NCBI GenBank assembly: GCA_002412765.1
Contig: DHVR01000003.1
Coordinates: forward strand, 1-64,000
Reading direction: 5' to 3'
Length of the DNA stretch: 64,000 nucleotides
Source: Leptolinea sp. UBA5203
Lineage (GTDB): Bacteria > Chloroflexota > Anaerolineae > Anaerolineales > Anaerolineaceae
Part shown: positions 49,194-58,284 of the stretch, in pieces
Numbering within the stretch: the stretch's first letter is position 1
Layout of the letters: every line of letters begins with the position of its first letter
The notes under the pieces: generated by a model
The model's database searches: none
Told to the model about the DNA's origin: nothing
What the model saw: only the letters and a program-made list of their open reading frames with translations
Program-made: the position numbers and the translations under genes

Positions 49194-50153
49194 TTATTCG
49201 GTGAGCAAGTTCAATATTTTTTTCATAATGGCTGGATTGTCCGTGAACAAATCCGCATCCGGCAGCCTTTGCAGTAATTTGCCCCATTGAGGATCTTGTT
49301 CAAATACATTTCTAAAGAGGGGCATGGCTTCATCCAAGCGGCCTATCTCAGCCAGCGCTACAGCACGCCAAAAGGATATTTCAATGACTTCCGGGGCGTA
49401 CGCAGTCGCTTGTTCATAGGACAATGTTGCAGCGCTAAAATGTCCTTTTGCGATTTGATTATCGGCGGCATTCATTAAGGTGTAAGCTTGCTGAAGACGT
49501 ACCAAGCGTTTCAATTCCTGAATCGGCATGGGATGATCTTCGACACGAAGATCCATCTGAATCCCTTCCCAGGGCTGCTCATATTTTTTTCCACTAACAA
49601 TCAGGATGGCAGCGCTTTGTTGCCCGCGTACATCTCCACCCGCAGCCTGGGCAGCTTCCAATGCGGCAAGCATACGTTCAGCCAGAAGGCCAGTGCTATT
49701 TTCATAGGCTTCGGACATGGCTCCCCAGATGGAATCATTCAACATCATATTGGCTTGCACCGAATAATTCTTTCCGGTGTGGTAGCCCGCTTGAGCAATG
49801 CATTTGCTTCCTGTATGTGCAGCCACATTTCCCGCAGCATCGATCATGGCGACCTGACGGACACTGGATTGAGGATCCTGCTCCAGCAATTTGTCCAAAG
49901 TCTGTTGCGCGGTGTATCCATCTCCCATCAGTTTCAGGCCGTTAGGTCCGTAGGATACATTCACGATCGCCTGGGTTGCAATAACCCCCACACCGGCTTC
50001 CGCCCATGAAACTAAGGAGCCGACAGAAAACCAGTGAGATTGAACCGCTGCCCCAAGATCTCCGGTTTCCGGATCGTATGCCACAATGGAGTAGGTATGG
50101 GCAAATGGAAATTTATTCGTTCTGGAGCTGGTTCGTCTATCGGAATTAAGCAT
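49194..50153 (-). CDS. DUF1028 family protein with TPR-like C-terminus
   Basis: A 319-residue protein. Residues about 15-225 match the DUF1028 style (TYSIVAYDPETGDLGAAVQSHWFSVG, ATQAIVNVSYGPNGLKLM, AGYHTGKNYSVQANMML). The end (about 235-319) is helical and TPR-like. The family resembles Ntn hydrolases, but its substrate is unknown. ATG 50153 is chosen because GAGGG precedes it. The longer frame from 50291 runs into the upstream gene. Confidence 0.8.
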   Translation of the reverse strand: MLNSDRRTSSRTNKFPFAHTYSIVAYDPETGDLGAAVQSHWFSVGSLVSWAEAGVGVIATQAIVNVSYGPNGLKLMGDGYTAQQTLDKLLEQDPQSSVRQVAMIDAAGNVAAHTGSKCIAQAGYHTGKNYSVQANMMLNDSIWGAMSEAYENSTGLLAERMLAALEAAQAAGGDVRGQQSAAILIVSGKKYEQPWEGIQMDLRVEDHPMPIQELKRLVRLQQAYTLMNAADNQIAKGHFSAATLSYEQATAYAPEVIEISFWRAVALAEIGRLDEAMPLFRNVFEQDPQWGKLLQRLPDADLFTDNPAIMKKILNLLTE

Positions 50154-50218
50154 TTTTCTACCCTCGTAGTACAGACAACTTGTGATAGAGATATTGTATA
50201 CTGAATTTATAGAATTAC

Positions 50219-50827
50219 CTATTGTGAATCTGTTTTGTACCCTAAATAATAACCGACTATTTTCATATACTCTCTGATTGTGGTATCCCATCCGCGTTTG
50301 GATAAAAACCAGGTCGTGGATTTGTACCAGTGATTATCGGAGGGGATTACTCGAAACGTTTTTTCTGAACTGGCGAATACTTCACGGAAAACCATCCGTG
50401 TGCGGAAGGTGTGATATGGATCGGTCACTACGATGACCGAGGTCAGGTTGACCTTGTATAGCAGATCCTTAACCGCGGTTGCTTCCGCAAAGGTACTGGT
50501 CGATATTCCATCAGTGATGAGCACGGCATTATCTGGGACATCTTGAAGACGTAATTGCTCCTTCAGCAGTTTGGTATAAGTGGCATCCAAATCACGAACC
50601 GTGTTTCCGGTTTCGGTTAAGATCACGGAGTGGACACTTTGGTTGTGATACAGGATGGCAGCCTTATCCACGCGTTCCAATTCGCCACCACTGAGAATGA
50701 CGGCTGAATCCGCTTTTTCGAAAGGATCGGCCACAACCAGGATTGACCCTGCTCCAGACAGGCCAGCCGGTAAGCAGCAGAATACCGTCATAAACAAGAA
50801 GAGCAGTAAAGTAGTTTTTTTCTTCAT
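50219..50827 (-). CDS. YdcF/ElyC/SanA-family (DUF218) protein
   Basis: A 202-residue protein with an N-terminal signal or anchor helix (TTLLLFLFMTVFCCLPAG) and the DUF218 fold (DSAVILSGGELERVDKAA, VIVVTDPYHTFRTRMVFREV). Relatives act in cell envelope assembly, mostly with unknown chemistry. It lies 16 bases after the MalY/PatB gene and probably shares its transcript. Confidence 0.85.
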   Translation of the reverse strand: MKKKTTLLLFLFMTVFCCLPAGLSGAGSILVVADPFEKADSAVILSGGELERVDKAAILYHNQSVHSVILTETGNTVRDLDATYTKLLKEQLRLQDVPDNAVLITDGISTSTFAEATAVKDLLYKVNLTSVIVVTDPYHTFRTRMVFREVFASSEKTFRVIPSDNHWYKSTTWFLSKRGWDTTIREYMKIVGYYLGYKTDSQ

Positions 50828-50843
50828 GGTTTTTGTCCAAGAG

Positions 50844-51989
50844 CTATAGGCTGCTTTGGATACGCCTCAGGCCTTCTTGCAGGGTGCTTCTTGGGCAGCC
50901 GAAATTGATGCGGATAAATCCTTTGCCTGCTTCGCCAAAGAAATGGCCGTCATTAACCAAAACCTTCGCATTTTCCAGGAAATAGGCAGCAGCATTTTTA
51001 GCAAAAGGTGTCTGCCGGCAATCCAGCCAGGCTAAAAAAGTACCTTCGGGGGAGGTCATCTTGATGCCGTTTAATTCCTGATTTACAAAAGAGACCATAT
51101 AGTCCCGGTTCGATTCAAGATAAACCAGCATTTCCTTCAGCCAGGTTTGTCCATGGGTATAAGCGGCTTCGGCGGCGATTTGGCCGAATAGATTTACCCG
51201 ACCAAACAAGCCTTTTTGAGCTTTAATAAATAGCTTGCGCAGGGCTTTATCGGTGATGACTGCAAAAGCGCAATCCAGGCCGGCGATATTGAAAGTCTTG
51301 CTGGGGGCCATGATGGTGATGGAACGTTTGGCAATTTCCGGGTACAGGGATGCGATGGGTGTGTGTGGATGCCCACTATAGGTTAAATCCGAATGCATGT
51401 CATCGGAGCAAACATACAGATCATGTTTGATGCAGAGGGTGGCAATGGCTTCCAACTCTTCCCGGGTATAGACCCTGCCGACAGGGTTGTGGGGATTGCA
51501 CATGGCGAATACCCTTGAATTGGGTTTGATGGCTGCCCTAAAATCATCCAAATCCAGCGTATAGCCTCCATCACTTTTTTGCTGCAGGTCCACTAACTGT
51601 GACTCAAAACCGCCATTGGCGGCAAGCTGCAAGAAGGGTCCGTAAATGGGTGGGTTGGTGATCAACCCATCGCCTGGGTTGCCAACCGTTTGACAGGCCA
51701 GATTGAGCGAAGTGACAACACCCGGCATAAGGAGGATATCTTCGGGTTGAACATGCCAATTAAAATGTAACTTTAGATGTTGGACAATGGCATCTGTTAA
51801 GCCGTCAAAAGCATTAAAATAACCAAAGATGCCATGTTTCACACGGGTTTGCAGAGCAAGGATCACAGGTTGGGGGCATAAGAAATCAGTATCTGCAACC
51901 CATAAAGGAATTACATCATCCTTGTTGCAGTTCCATTTCAAGCTGTCGGATTGTTTTCGGTCAATCATTTGATTAAAATCTGTTACCAT
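50844..51989 (-). CDS. MalY/PatB family aminotransferase (cystathionine beta-lyase type)
   Basis: A 381-residue fold-type I PLP enzyme. It begins FNQMIDRKQSDSLKWNCN and has PLWVADTDF, MCNPHNPVGRVYTREELEAI and the PLP-lysine loop APSKTFNIAGLDCAF. It ends FIRINFGCPRSTLQEGL. It probably cleaves cystathionine or cysteine conjugates. GGAGG precedes the ATG. Confidence 0.92.
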   Translation of the reverse strand: MVTDFNQMIDRKQSDSLKWNCNKDDVIPLWVADTDFLCPQPVILALQTRVKHGIFGYFNAFDGLTDAIVQHLKLHFNWHVQPEDILLMPGVVTSLNLACQTVGNPGDGLITNPPIYGPFLQLAANGGFESQLVDLQQKSDGGYTLDLDDFRAAIKPNSRVFAMCNPHNPVGRVYTREELEAIATLCIKHDLYVCSDDMHSDLTYSGHPHTPIASLYPEIAKRSITIMAPSKTFNIAGLDCAFAVITDKALRKLFIKAQKGLFGRVNLFGQIAAEAAYTHGQTWLKEMLVYLESNRDYMVSFVNQELNGIKMTSPEGTFLAWLDCRQTPFAKNAAAYFLENAKVLVNDGHFFGEAGKGFIRINFGCPRSTLQEGLRRIQSSL

Positions 51990-52043
51990 AAAGATACCTC
52001 CAATTCAACGCTGACGATATTGCCAAGCCCCCTGAATAGGATT

Positions 52044-52051
52044 ATTATAAT
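52044..52051. promoter_or_regulatory. Overlapping divergent -10 boxes
   Basis: ATTATAAT contains TATAAT on the plus strand (52046-52051) for the methyltransferase and on the minus strand (52049-52044) for the MalY/PatB gene. -35 boxes are weak on both sides. Confidence 0.35.
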
Positions 52052-52091
52052 CTATTGTGATTTCAGTACCGAAAAAAAAACCTAAATACCC

Positions 52092-53030
52092 ATGGACCTT
52101 ATGAAAGAGAACGCGAAAGTATCCGCCAGACGAACGCCAGTGACTATCCAAGTGTTGGAATCTTATCCAAATGAATGGTACTGTCTTCTGGATAGCGGCG
52201 ATGGCCGAAAATTGGAAAAAGCCGGACCTTATATTTTGATTCGCCCGGAAGCGGAAGCTATCTGGCCGCCGGCTTTACCCGAAAAAGAATGGGCGGCAGC
52301 CCATGCAGAATTTGTGGTTACCCAGGAAAAAAATGGCGGCCATTGGGAAACCTATAAGAAAATGCCGGACCAATGGATGGTTTCCTATAGGGGATTACAA
52401 ATCCGTCTTGAGATTGGCAACACCAAACAAATCGGCATTTTTCCGGAACAATCCGTGCATTGGGAATGGATGGAGAATCGCATCAAGCACGAGAAAAGAA
52501 AGCTGAAAGTGTTAAATTTATTTGGGTATACCGGTGTCGCCTCCCTGGCCGCCGCCAAAGCCGGCGCAACGGTGACTCATCTGGATGCTTCAAAAAAATC
52601 CGTCGGGTGGGGCATGGATAACCAGCAGCTATCCCGTCTTGAAAACCAACCCATTCGCTGGATTGTGGATGATGCCATTAAATTTGTTGAACGGGAAGCC
52701 AGAAGAAAATCCTATTATGACGGTATCCTTCTAGATCCCCCCAAATTTGGCAGGGGACCGAAAGGGGAAGTATGGGAATTTTACAAACTAATCCCCAATC
52801 TTTTACAAGCCTGTCGGGCAATTTTGACACCTGAACCCGATTTTGTGATTCTAACCGCCTATGCCGTCAAGGCTTCTTCCATTACATTGAAGAACGCCAT
52901 GGATGATTTAATGAAAAAGTATACCGGGTCAAGTACTGCAGGGGAATTGACTTTGGTTGAAAAAAGCGCTGATAGAAGGTTGCCCACCTCAATTTTTGTG
53001 CGCTGGCAGGCAGATCAAGTAGGAGAGTAA
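52092..53030 (+). CDS. Class I SAM-dependent methyltransferase, RlmI/RlmK-like
   Basis: A 312-residue methyltransferase with LNLFGYTGVASLAAAKAGATVTHLDAS (SAM site, about 140-165) and the catalytic-loop region ILLDPPKFGRGPKGEVWEF. This style belongs to the RlmI/RlmK group of rRNA or tRNA methyltransferases. The PUA domain is replaced by a short N-terminal barrel. The start is ATG 52092 or 52101. proC follows after 5 bases. Confidence 0.85.
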   Translation: MDLMKENAKVSARRTPVTIQVLESYPNEWYCLLDSGDGRKLEKAGPYILIRPEAEAIWPPALPEKEWAAAHAEFVVTQEKNGGHWETYKKMPDQWMVSYRGLQIRLEIGNTKQIGIFPEQSVHWEWMENRIKHEKRKLKVLNLFGYTGVASLAAAKAGATVTHLDASKKSVGWGMDNQQLSRLENQPIRWIVDDAIKFVEREARRKSYYDGILLDPPKFGRGPKGEVWEFYKLIPNLLQACRAILTPEPDFVILTAYAVKASSITLKNAMDDLMKKYTGSSTAGELTLVEKSADRRLPTSIFVRWQADQVGE

Positions 53031-53035
53031 CAGAG

Positions 53036-53872
53036 ATGGAAAAAAAGACAGTATTTTGTGTTATTGGACCCGGCGTGATGGGTGAGGCAATTATTGCCGG
53101 ATTGATTCGTCAGAAGGTTGCTGAACCCGGGCAAATCATTGCCGCCGGACCGGAATTGGATAGTCTGGCATATTTGGAAAAGCATTACGGGATTCACTGC
53201 ACCCCGGAAAATATCCAGGCTGCTTCAGCGGGAGACGTCATTCTCCTGGCCGTGAAACCCCAGCGCATTCAGAAAGTTCTTAAAGGCTTGCAGGATAAAA
53301 TACCAGCTTCTGCGTTGGTTATTTCCATTGTGGCTGGGTCTTCCATTAAAGATATCTCCGAAGGTTTGAACCACCCGGCCGTTGTAAGGGCCATGCCTAA
53401 TACGCCTGCCCAAATTGGAGAAGGCATCACCGTCTGGACAACGTCCAAAGGGGTTTCAGAAGCCCAATGCGACCTGGCCCGTTCCGTGTTGGGATCGCTC
53501 GGGGAAGAAGTCTTTATGGATGAAGAAGAATACCTGGATATGGCAACTGCTCTTTCTGGCAGCGGGCCTGCCTATGTTTTTCTCTTCATGGAAGCTATGA
53601 TTGATGCCGGGGTTCATCTTGGATTCCAGCGCAAAATTGCGGAAAAATTAGTGGTCCAGACCTTACGGGGATCCGTGAATTATTACGACCACAAGAAAGA
53701 CCATGCGGCTCACCTGCGCAGTGAAGTAACCTCCCCGGGGGGAACGTCCGCAGAAGCCTTATATTATTTGGAAAAAGCAGGGTTTCGGACTGCGATTTCC
53801 CGTTCCATCTGGGCTGCCTATGAGCGCAGCCGGGAATTAGGGGCAGGCAAGAAGGGTAAAACACCTTCCTAA
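53036..53872 (+). CDS. proC: Pyrroline-5-carboxylate reductase
   Basis: A 278-residue enzyme for the last step of proline synthesis, using NAD(P)H. The Rossmann start is VIGPGVMGEAIIAGL, then VILLAVKPQ, VVRAMPNTPAQIGEG, and the signature region LSGSGPAYVFLFMEAMIDAGV with SPGGTSAEALYYLEKAGF. It is likely cotranscribed with the methyltransferase. Confidence 0.95.
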   Translation: MEKKTVFCVIGPGVMGEAIIAGLIRQKVAEPGQIIAAGPELDSLAYLEKHYGIHCTPENIQAASAGDVILLAVKPQRIQKVLKGLQDKIPASALVISIVAGSSIKDISEGLNHPAVVRAMPNTPAQIGEGITVWTTSKGVSEAQCDLARSVLGSLGEEVFMDEEEYLDMATALSGSGPAYVFLFMEAMIDAGVHLGFQRKIAEKLVVQTLRGSVNYYDHKKDHAAHLRSEVTSPGGTSAEALYYLEKAGFRTAISRSIWAAYERSRELGAGKKGKTPS

Positions 53873-53909
53873 CCATTTACTTTAAAATTCTCCTCAGGTA
53901 TGGAATTCA

Positions 53910-55097
53910 ATGAAGCAATTTATTAAATCAATTCAGGTTTTATTTCTCATTTCAGGGTTTGAAATGCTATTGGCTTCGGGATACCTGATTTCCGTACCCG
54001 CCTCAGCAGGCAGTGATGGTATGCCCGTGTTGGGTTTTTCAGGTATGCGCTTTGCAACCCTGGCACTTCTAGTACTTTTATTTGTCATTTTTGCTGCCAG
54101 TTGGGCAGCCATCCGCTATAAAATGCAAGCCGGGCAGAAACTGGCTGCTCTTTTGTACCAGTTTTCGGAGCGGAAATCCCTGTATAACCTGGGTTCTATT
54201 TCAATAATAGGAATCATCCTATCGGCATACCTTCTGTTTAAGTGGCTGGGATTGGACCCCACTTACGAGTACAGCATCACCTTGCCGCGCTTATTGCCCC
54301 TGGGATTTTTATCCTTGATTCTATTCTTGCAGCTGTATTTTATTGTTATATACCCCAAAGGCGGATTAAAACTTTTTCGGATAAAGCGGATCGAGAACTG
54401 GGTTCAATCCGATATCCCTGCACGAAGAATTGCCACAGATTTATTCTTTAGCACGGTACTATTGGCCTTGCTCAGCATTGGATTCCAGGCGATTAAATAT
54501 TTCACCCCATATTATCATTATCTTGATTTTCTTATCGTTGAGTTTTTTGTAGATAGTGAGAAAAATATTCCCACATATTTTTCCGGCCTCATCCTTCTCT
54601 TCAGTGCTTTGTTGTTATTTGTAAAAGCACGCGACGTTCAACAAAAGAAAGGGAAATTCATTTTTCAGTGGTACTTTCTATCCCTAATTTTTGTTTATCT
54701 GGCTCTGGATGAAGTATTGGTGATTCATGAACAACTGACCGAACCTGTTCGAAACTACTTGCACACGACGGGGGCATTGTTTTTTGCCTGGTATATTCCT
54801 GTCATTCCAGTCTTAATTCTCGTCGGATTTTATTTCTTACGCTTTGTGCTTTCCATGCCAGCTCGTTATAAGATCGGATATTTTGTTTCTGGTTTTTTGT
54901 ATATTTTGGGTGTAATTGGAATTGAAATCATCGGTTCCATATTTGGCCATGATTATGGTCTTGGTAACTTCCCGTATACTTTGCTGGCTGCATTGGAAGA
55001 ATTTATTGAAATGTGTGGCATAACCCTTTTCATATATTTCAATTGGGAATTGATTCATCTTCCAGGAAATCAGGATGATAAAAAATTAAGGAGGTAA
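53910..55097 (+). CDS. Hypothetical polytopic membrane protein
   Basis: A 395-residue protein with about nine predicted helices and no family that I recognise. Two intramembrane acidic clusters stand out: ALDEVLVIHEQLTEP (Asp267, Glu268, His273, Glu274) and ALEEFIEMCG (Glu363, Glu364, Glu367). Such a DE-x4-HE pair with a later EE-x2-E could bind metal. The next gene is a nitroreductase 2 bases downstream, so they are probably linked. Confidence 0.75.
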   Translation: MKQFIKSIQVLFLISGFEMLLASGYLISVPASAGSDGMPVLGFSGMRFATLALLVLLFVIFAASWAAIRYKMQAGQKLAALLYQFSERKSLYNLGSISIIGIILSAYLLFKWLGLDPTYEYSITLPRLLPLGFLSLILFLQLYFIVIYPKGGLKLFRIKRIENWVQSDIPARRIATDLFFSTVLLALLSIGFQAIKYFTPYYHYLDFLIVEFFVDSEKNIPTYFSGLILLFSALLLFVKARDVQQKKGKFIFQWYFLSLIFVYLALDEVLVIHEQLTEPVRNYLHTTGALFFAWYIPVIPVLILVGFYFLRFVLSMPARYKIGYFVSGFLYILGVIGIEIIGSIFGHDYGLGNFPYTLLAALEEFIEMCGITLFIYFNWELIHLPGNQDDKKLRR

Positions 55098-55099
55098 GC

Positions 55100-55678
55100 A
55101 TGCTAAAGGAATTGGTAACCCGGAACCGAAGTTTTCGGCGATTTGATCAGAGTTCGCGGATATCCGAAGCTCAACTCTTAAGCTGGGTGGAATTGGGACG
55201 ATTGTCTGCCAGCGGGGCCAATCTGCAACCCTTAAAATATTTCATCAGCACCGATGAAAGCCAAAATGCATTAATTTTCCCAACCCTGGCATGGGCTGGA
55301 TATTTGAAGGATTGGGATGGACCTTCCGAAGGGGAGAGACCAACTGCCTATATTGTCATCCTTGGGGATCTGGAGATCAGCAAAAATTTTGGCGTGGATC
55401 ATGGCATAGCCTCCCAAAGCATCCTGTTGGGCGCCGCGGAAGAGGGTTATGGGGGTTGCATGATCGCGAGTATTAAGCGGGATGCGCTCAGAGAAGTACT
55501 TGAGCTGGATAATCAATATGAAATATTGCTGGTGCTAGCCTTGGGAAAACCGATGGAAAGTGTGAAGCTCGCTCCCATTCCGCCGGATGGATCGATAAAA
55601 TATTGGCGGGACGAGAAGGGTGTTCACTATGTTCCAAAACGCACCCTGAACGAAATCGTCTTGAACAGGACAAAATAA
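55100..55678 (+). CDS. Nitroreductase family protein
   Basis: A 192-residue FMN-binding nitroreductase with LVTRNRSFRRFD, SASGANLQPLKYF and GIASQSILLGAAEEGYGGCMIAS, then ILLVLALGKP near the end. GGAGG precedes the ATG. The substrate is unknown. The gene starts 2 bases after the membrane protein gene. Confidence 0.9.
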   Translation: MLKELVTRNRSFRRFDQSSRISEAQLLSWVELGRLSASGANLQPLKYFISTDESQNALIFPTLAWAGYLKDWDGPSEGERPTAYIVILGDLEISKNFGVDHGIASQSILLGAAEEGYGGCMIASIKRDALREVLELDNQYEILLVLALGKPMESVKLAPIPPDGSIKYWRDEKGVHYVPKRTLNEIVLNRTK

Positions 55679-55682
55679 AATC

Positions 55683-55705
55683 AAACTGCCTTCGGGCAGT
55701 TTTTT
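55683..55705 (+). terminator. Terminator with UUCG loop after the nitroreductase
   Basis: The ACTGCC/GGCAGT stem with a TTCG loop is followed by a run of T (55700-55705), a classic intrinsic terminator. Confidence 0.93.
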
Positions 55706-55738
55706 ATTATTGATCTTATGTTCTATTATAAGGTTTTA

Positions 55739-55747
55739 TGGTACGAT
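55739..55747 (+). promoter_or_regulatory. Extended -10 promoter of the flavin reductase-like gene
   Basis: TGGTACGAT with TACGAT at 55742-55747, followed by AGGAATA, 37 bases before the ATG. Confidence 0.4.
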
Positions 55748-55784
55748 AGGAATATCCTGGAATTAAAGCAATGTGGAGGGTGAA

Positions 55785-56312
55785 ATGGATCGAAAGATGA
55801 TTTCTGCAGAAATATTTTCAGCAAAATCGTATCATCTTTGGGAAAAACAATGGCTGTTATTGACCAGCGGTGATTTTCAAAGCAACGCCTATAACACGAT
55901 GACGGTTGGCTGGGGCAGCATCGGGAGTGTCTGGGGCAAGCCTTTTGTACAGGTCTTTGTACGTCCCACGCGTTATACCTATCAATTTATCAATGAACAT
56001 CCAACATTCACCTTAACCGCCTTCCCAATCCAATATCGCAAGGCTCTTGCGATGCTGGGGGCGAAGTCCGGCCGGGATGGGGATAAAATCAAGGCCTCCG
56101 GTTTAACGGCCATACCTTCTCAAACTATAGCTGCACCGGGTTTCGCCGAAGCGGATTTAATTATCGAGTGCCGCAAGATGTATTGGGATGATTTGCGTCC
56201 GGGAAATTTCCTGGACGATAGCATCCAGGGACATTATCCGGAAAAGGATTATCATCGACTTTATTTTGGTGAAATTCTCGCGATTTATGGGGATCAAGAA
56301 ATCTATGCTTAG
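55785..56312 (+). CDS. Flavin reductase-like (FMN-binding split barrel) protein
   Basis: A 175-residue protein with LLTSGDFQSNAYNTMTVGWG, KPFVQVFVRPTRYTYQFI and FTLTAFPIQYRKAL, typical of the flavin reductase-like FMN-binding split barrel. GGAGGG sets the start at ATG 55785. A GTG at 55773 is upstream. It may act as an NAD(P)H:flavin reductase or a bound-flavin protein. Confidence 0.85.
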   Translation: MDRKMISAEIFSAKSYHLWEKQWLLLTSGDFQSNAYNTMTVGWGSIGSVWGKPFVQVFVRPTRYTYQFINEHPTFTLTAFPIQYRKALAMLGAKSGRDGDKIKASGLTAIPSQTIAAPGFAEADLIIECRKMYWDDLRPGNFLDDSIQGHYPEKDYHRLYFGEILAIYGDQEIYA

Positions 56313-56348
56313 TAATCATAGTGCGGTTATGTTGGAGCATGTATTTCG

Positions 56349-57437
56349 ATGACCAATATGGAGTTAATCGTCTCCCTGATTATTTTAGTCCAGGTAATTT
56401 TCCTGATTGTTGGAGCTGGGGCTATCTTTTATTTTTTCTATCAGAGAAAAAATAATGGACTGGGTGATCATCAAAATGTGAGCTTGTTGCAAACCGAAAT
56501 CCATTATTTAGTGGAGCGCCTGTCCCAACTAGAGCGGTCCCAGGATAAAATCAGCCAACAGGTGGATGGGGTGGGGAACCGTTTGACGGAAACCGGCACA
56601 ATTACCCGCAATTTGTTTACATCCTCCTCCATGATCCAGCAGGGCCTCAGTCAGGCGCAGGCTTCTCTGGCGTCCTTACAAAGTCATGCCAGGTCCCGGC
56701 AGGATATTGAAATGAAGACCGCTGAATCCATTCAGCGTTTGGAAGCGGTCATAGCTGGTACGCATTCCAAAGGTGCGGCGGGAGAGAATATTATTGATAT
56801 CGTCTTCTCCCAACTGCCGGCAGAGTGGCAGGTGAGGAATTTGTCCATCGATAATAAAGTAGTTGAGTTTGGGCTGCGCTTACCGAATAACCGCATTCTG
56901 CCCATCGACAGTAAATGGACGGCAACTGCGCTGCTGGAAAAATTTTATTCTACCGAGAGTATGGAAGAAAAACTGGTCATCAAAAACCAGATTGAAAAGC
57001 AAGTCATCCAAAAAGCCCGTGAAGTACGAAAATATTTGGATCCTAACCTGACGTCTAGTTTTGGTATTGCCGCGGTGCCGGATGCTGTGTTTGATTTATG
57101 CTCCCAGGTCCAGGTATATATCATGAAACTGGATGTGGTCTTGATCAGTTACAGTATGTTCATCCCGTATTTATTATTGGTGTTCCAAACTATCCTGGAA
57201 AACAGCAAGGAAGTGGATTACCAACAATTGGAAATCTATTTACAAAGTACCAGAACTTATCTGGATGCCTTGCAAAATGAATTAGACGGCCGATTTTCCA
57301 AAGCGATCACCATGTTGGGAAACACTCGCGACGATATGAAAGTACAACTCGGGAAATTATCCTCCGGATTAAACAGCATTAAAGTACAATCTTCACTTAC
57401 CCACCTATCTGGAAAGGATGAAATTGAACCAGAGTAG
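56349..57437 (+). CDS. RmuC-family DNA recombination protein
   Basis: A 362-residue protein with an N-terminal membrane helix (LIVSLIILVQVIFLIVGAGAIFYFF), a coiled coil of about 100 residues and the RmuC domain (GAAGENIIDIVFSQLPAEW, LPNNRILPIDSKWTATALLEKF). RmuC affects recombination at inverted repeats and has nuclease-like features. It ends with an acidic tail. Confidence 0.85.
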   Translation: MTNMELIVSLIILVQVIFLIVGAGAIFYFFYQRKNNGLGDHQNVSLLQTEIHYLVERLSQLERSQDKISQQVDGVGNRLTETGTITRNLFTSSSMIQQGLSQAQASLASLQSHARSRQDIEMKTAESIQRLEAVIAGTHSKGAAGENIIDIVFSQLPAEWQVRNLSIDNKVVEFGLRLPNNRILPIDSKWTATALLEKFYSTESMEEKLVIKNQIEKQVIQKAREVRKYLDPNLTSSFGIAAVPDAVFDLCSQVQVYIMKLDVVLISYSMFIPYLLLVFQTILENSKEVDYQQLEIYLQSTRTYLDALQNELDGRFSKAITMLGNTRDDMKVQLGKLSSGLNSIKVQSSLTHLSGKDEIEPE

Positions 57438-57479
57438 ACTGCATTGCAACGCTTTTGATTTTTCCTCGTATATAGGTTA

Positions 57480-57501
57480 ATAGAATATGGCGCTATTCTA
57501 T
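57480..57501. repeat. 7-bp dyad before the small membrane protein gene
   Basis: ATAGAAT (57480-57486) and ATTCTAT (57495-57501) are inverted copies 8 bases apart, about 75 bases upstream of ATG 57576. It is a possible operator. The rest of the 57438-57575 gap shows no clear promoter. Confidence 0.35.
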
Positions 57502-57575
57502 AGTGATTTCTGTAGAGACCTCATTTCCTGCAGGAATCGAATCTGGATGCTTAGTACAGGAGGATTATTAACCTT

Positions 57576-58076
57576 ATGGATAAACGTGGAAACGTTGTTA
57601 TTGCTTTGTTACTGATTGGCTTTGGGCTTGTGTTTCTTTTCTTTAATTTTATTCCAGGATTGACCATGCGCACGTATTGGCCGTTCATTTTCTTTATCCT
57701 GGCTGCCGGTTTTTTTGTTCCCCCCTTGGTGATTCCCGGGGCTCGCAAAGGCCTATCCTCGCTTTTCATTCCCGGTACCATTTTGGCTGTATTGGGTTTG
57801 ATTTTCTTTTACAACACATTTACCCATGACTGGGTTTCCTGGAGTTTTGCCTGGCTGCTGATTCCCGGCAGTGTTGGGCTGGGGTTAATGGCGGCAGCCT
57901 GGTTTGGCGGCTGGGGTGAAGACACGGTCAAAGTCGGCTTTTGGATGATGATCATCAGCCTGGTGTTCTTTGCCTTTGTCGGATCCTTGTTTGGTGCACT
58001 CTTTTTGAAAGTTACCGGACCCTTGGTCTTAATTTCGTTGGGACTCTTTTTTGTGATCCGATCCCTCAGAAGGTAA
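57576..58076 (+). CDS. Hypothetical membrane protein (LiaF/DUF5668-like N-terminus)
   Basis: A 166-residue protein with about five transmembrane helices. The first 40 residues (ALLLIGFGLVFLFFNFIPGL, YWPFIFFILAAGFF) recall the helix pairs of LiaF/DUF5668-type membrane domains, but there is no soluble partner domain. GGAGG precedes the ATG. The function is unknown. Confidence 0.65.
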   Translation: MDKRGNVVIALLLIGFGLVFLFFNFIPGLTMRTYWPFIFFILAAGFFVPPLVIPGARKGLSSLFIPGTILAVLGLIFFYNTFTHDWVSWSFAWLLIPGSVGLGLMAAAWFGGWGEDTVKVGFWMMIISLVFFAFVGSLFGALFLKVTGPLVLISLGLFFVIRSLRR

Positions 58077-58185
58077 AATTATTCATCTTCCTGTAAGTGG
58101 ATTTGTTCCAGTTTCGGCAGAGAATTTTCATTCTGCCTGTAGGTATTTATTGGTACATTCCTGATTATTTGCTTGGTGAAATGAA

Positions 58186-58224
58186 GACTGTCCATTGCAG
58201 GTTGATGGGCAGTCATTTTATTTT
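58186..58224 (+). terminator. Terminator after the small membrane protein gene
   Basis: A 10-bp stem (58186-58195 with 58205-58214, one G-U pair) is followed by ATTTTATTTT. Confidence 0.6.
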
Positions 58225-58245
58225 CCGATGAAGCATAAAACCATT

Positions 58246-58251
58246 TATAAT
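58246..58251 (+). promoter_or_regulatory. -10 box of the second nitroreductase gene
   Basis: TATAAT lies 33 bases before ATG 58285, just after the terminator stem. The -35 box is weak. Confidence 0.4.
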
Positions 58252-58284
58252 AAGGAAGCAAAATTCAGAGGATCGAGGTTAGCC

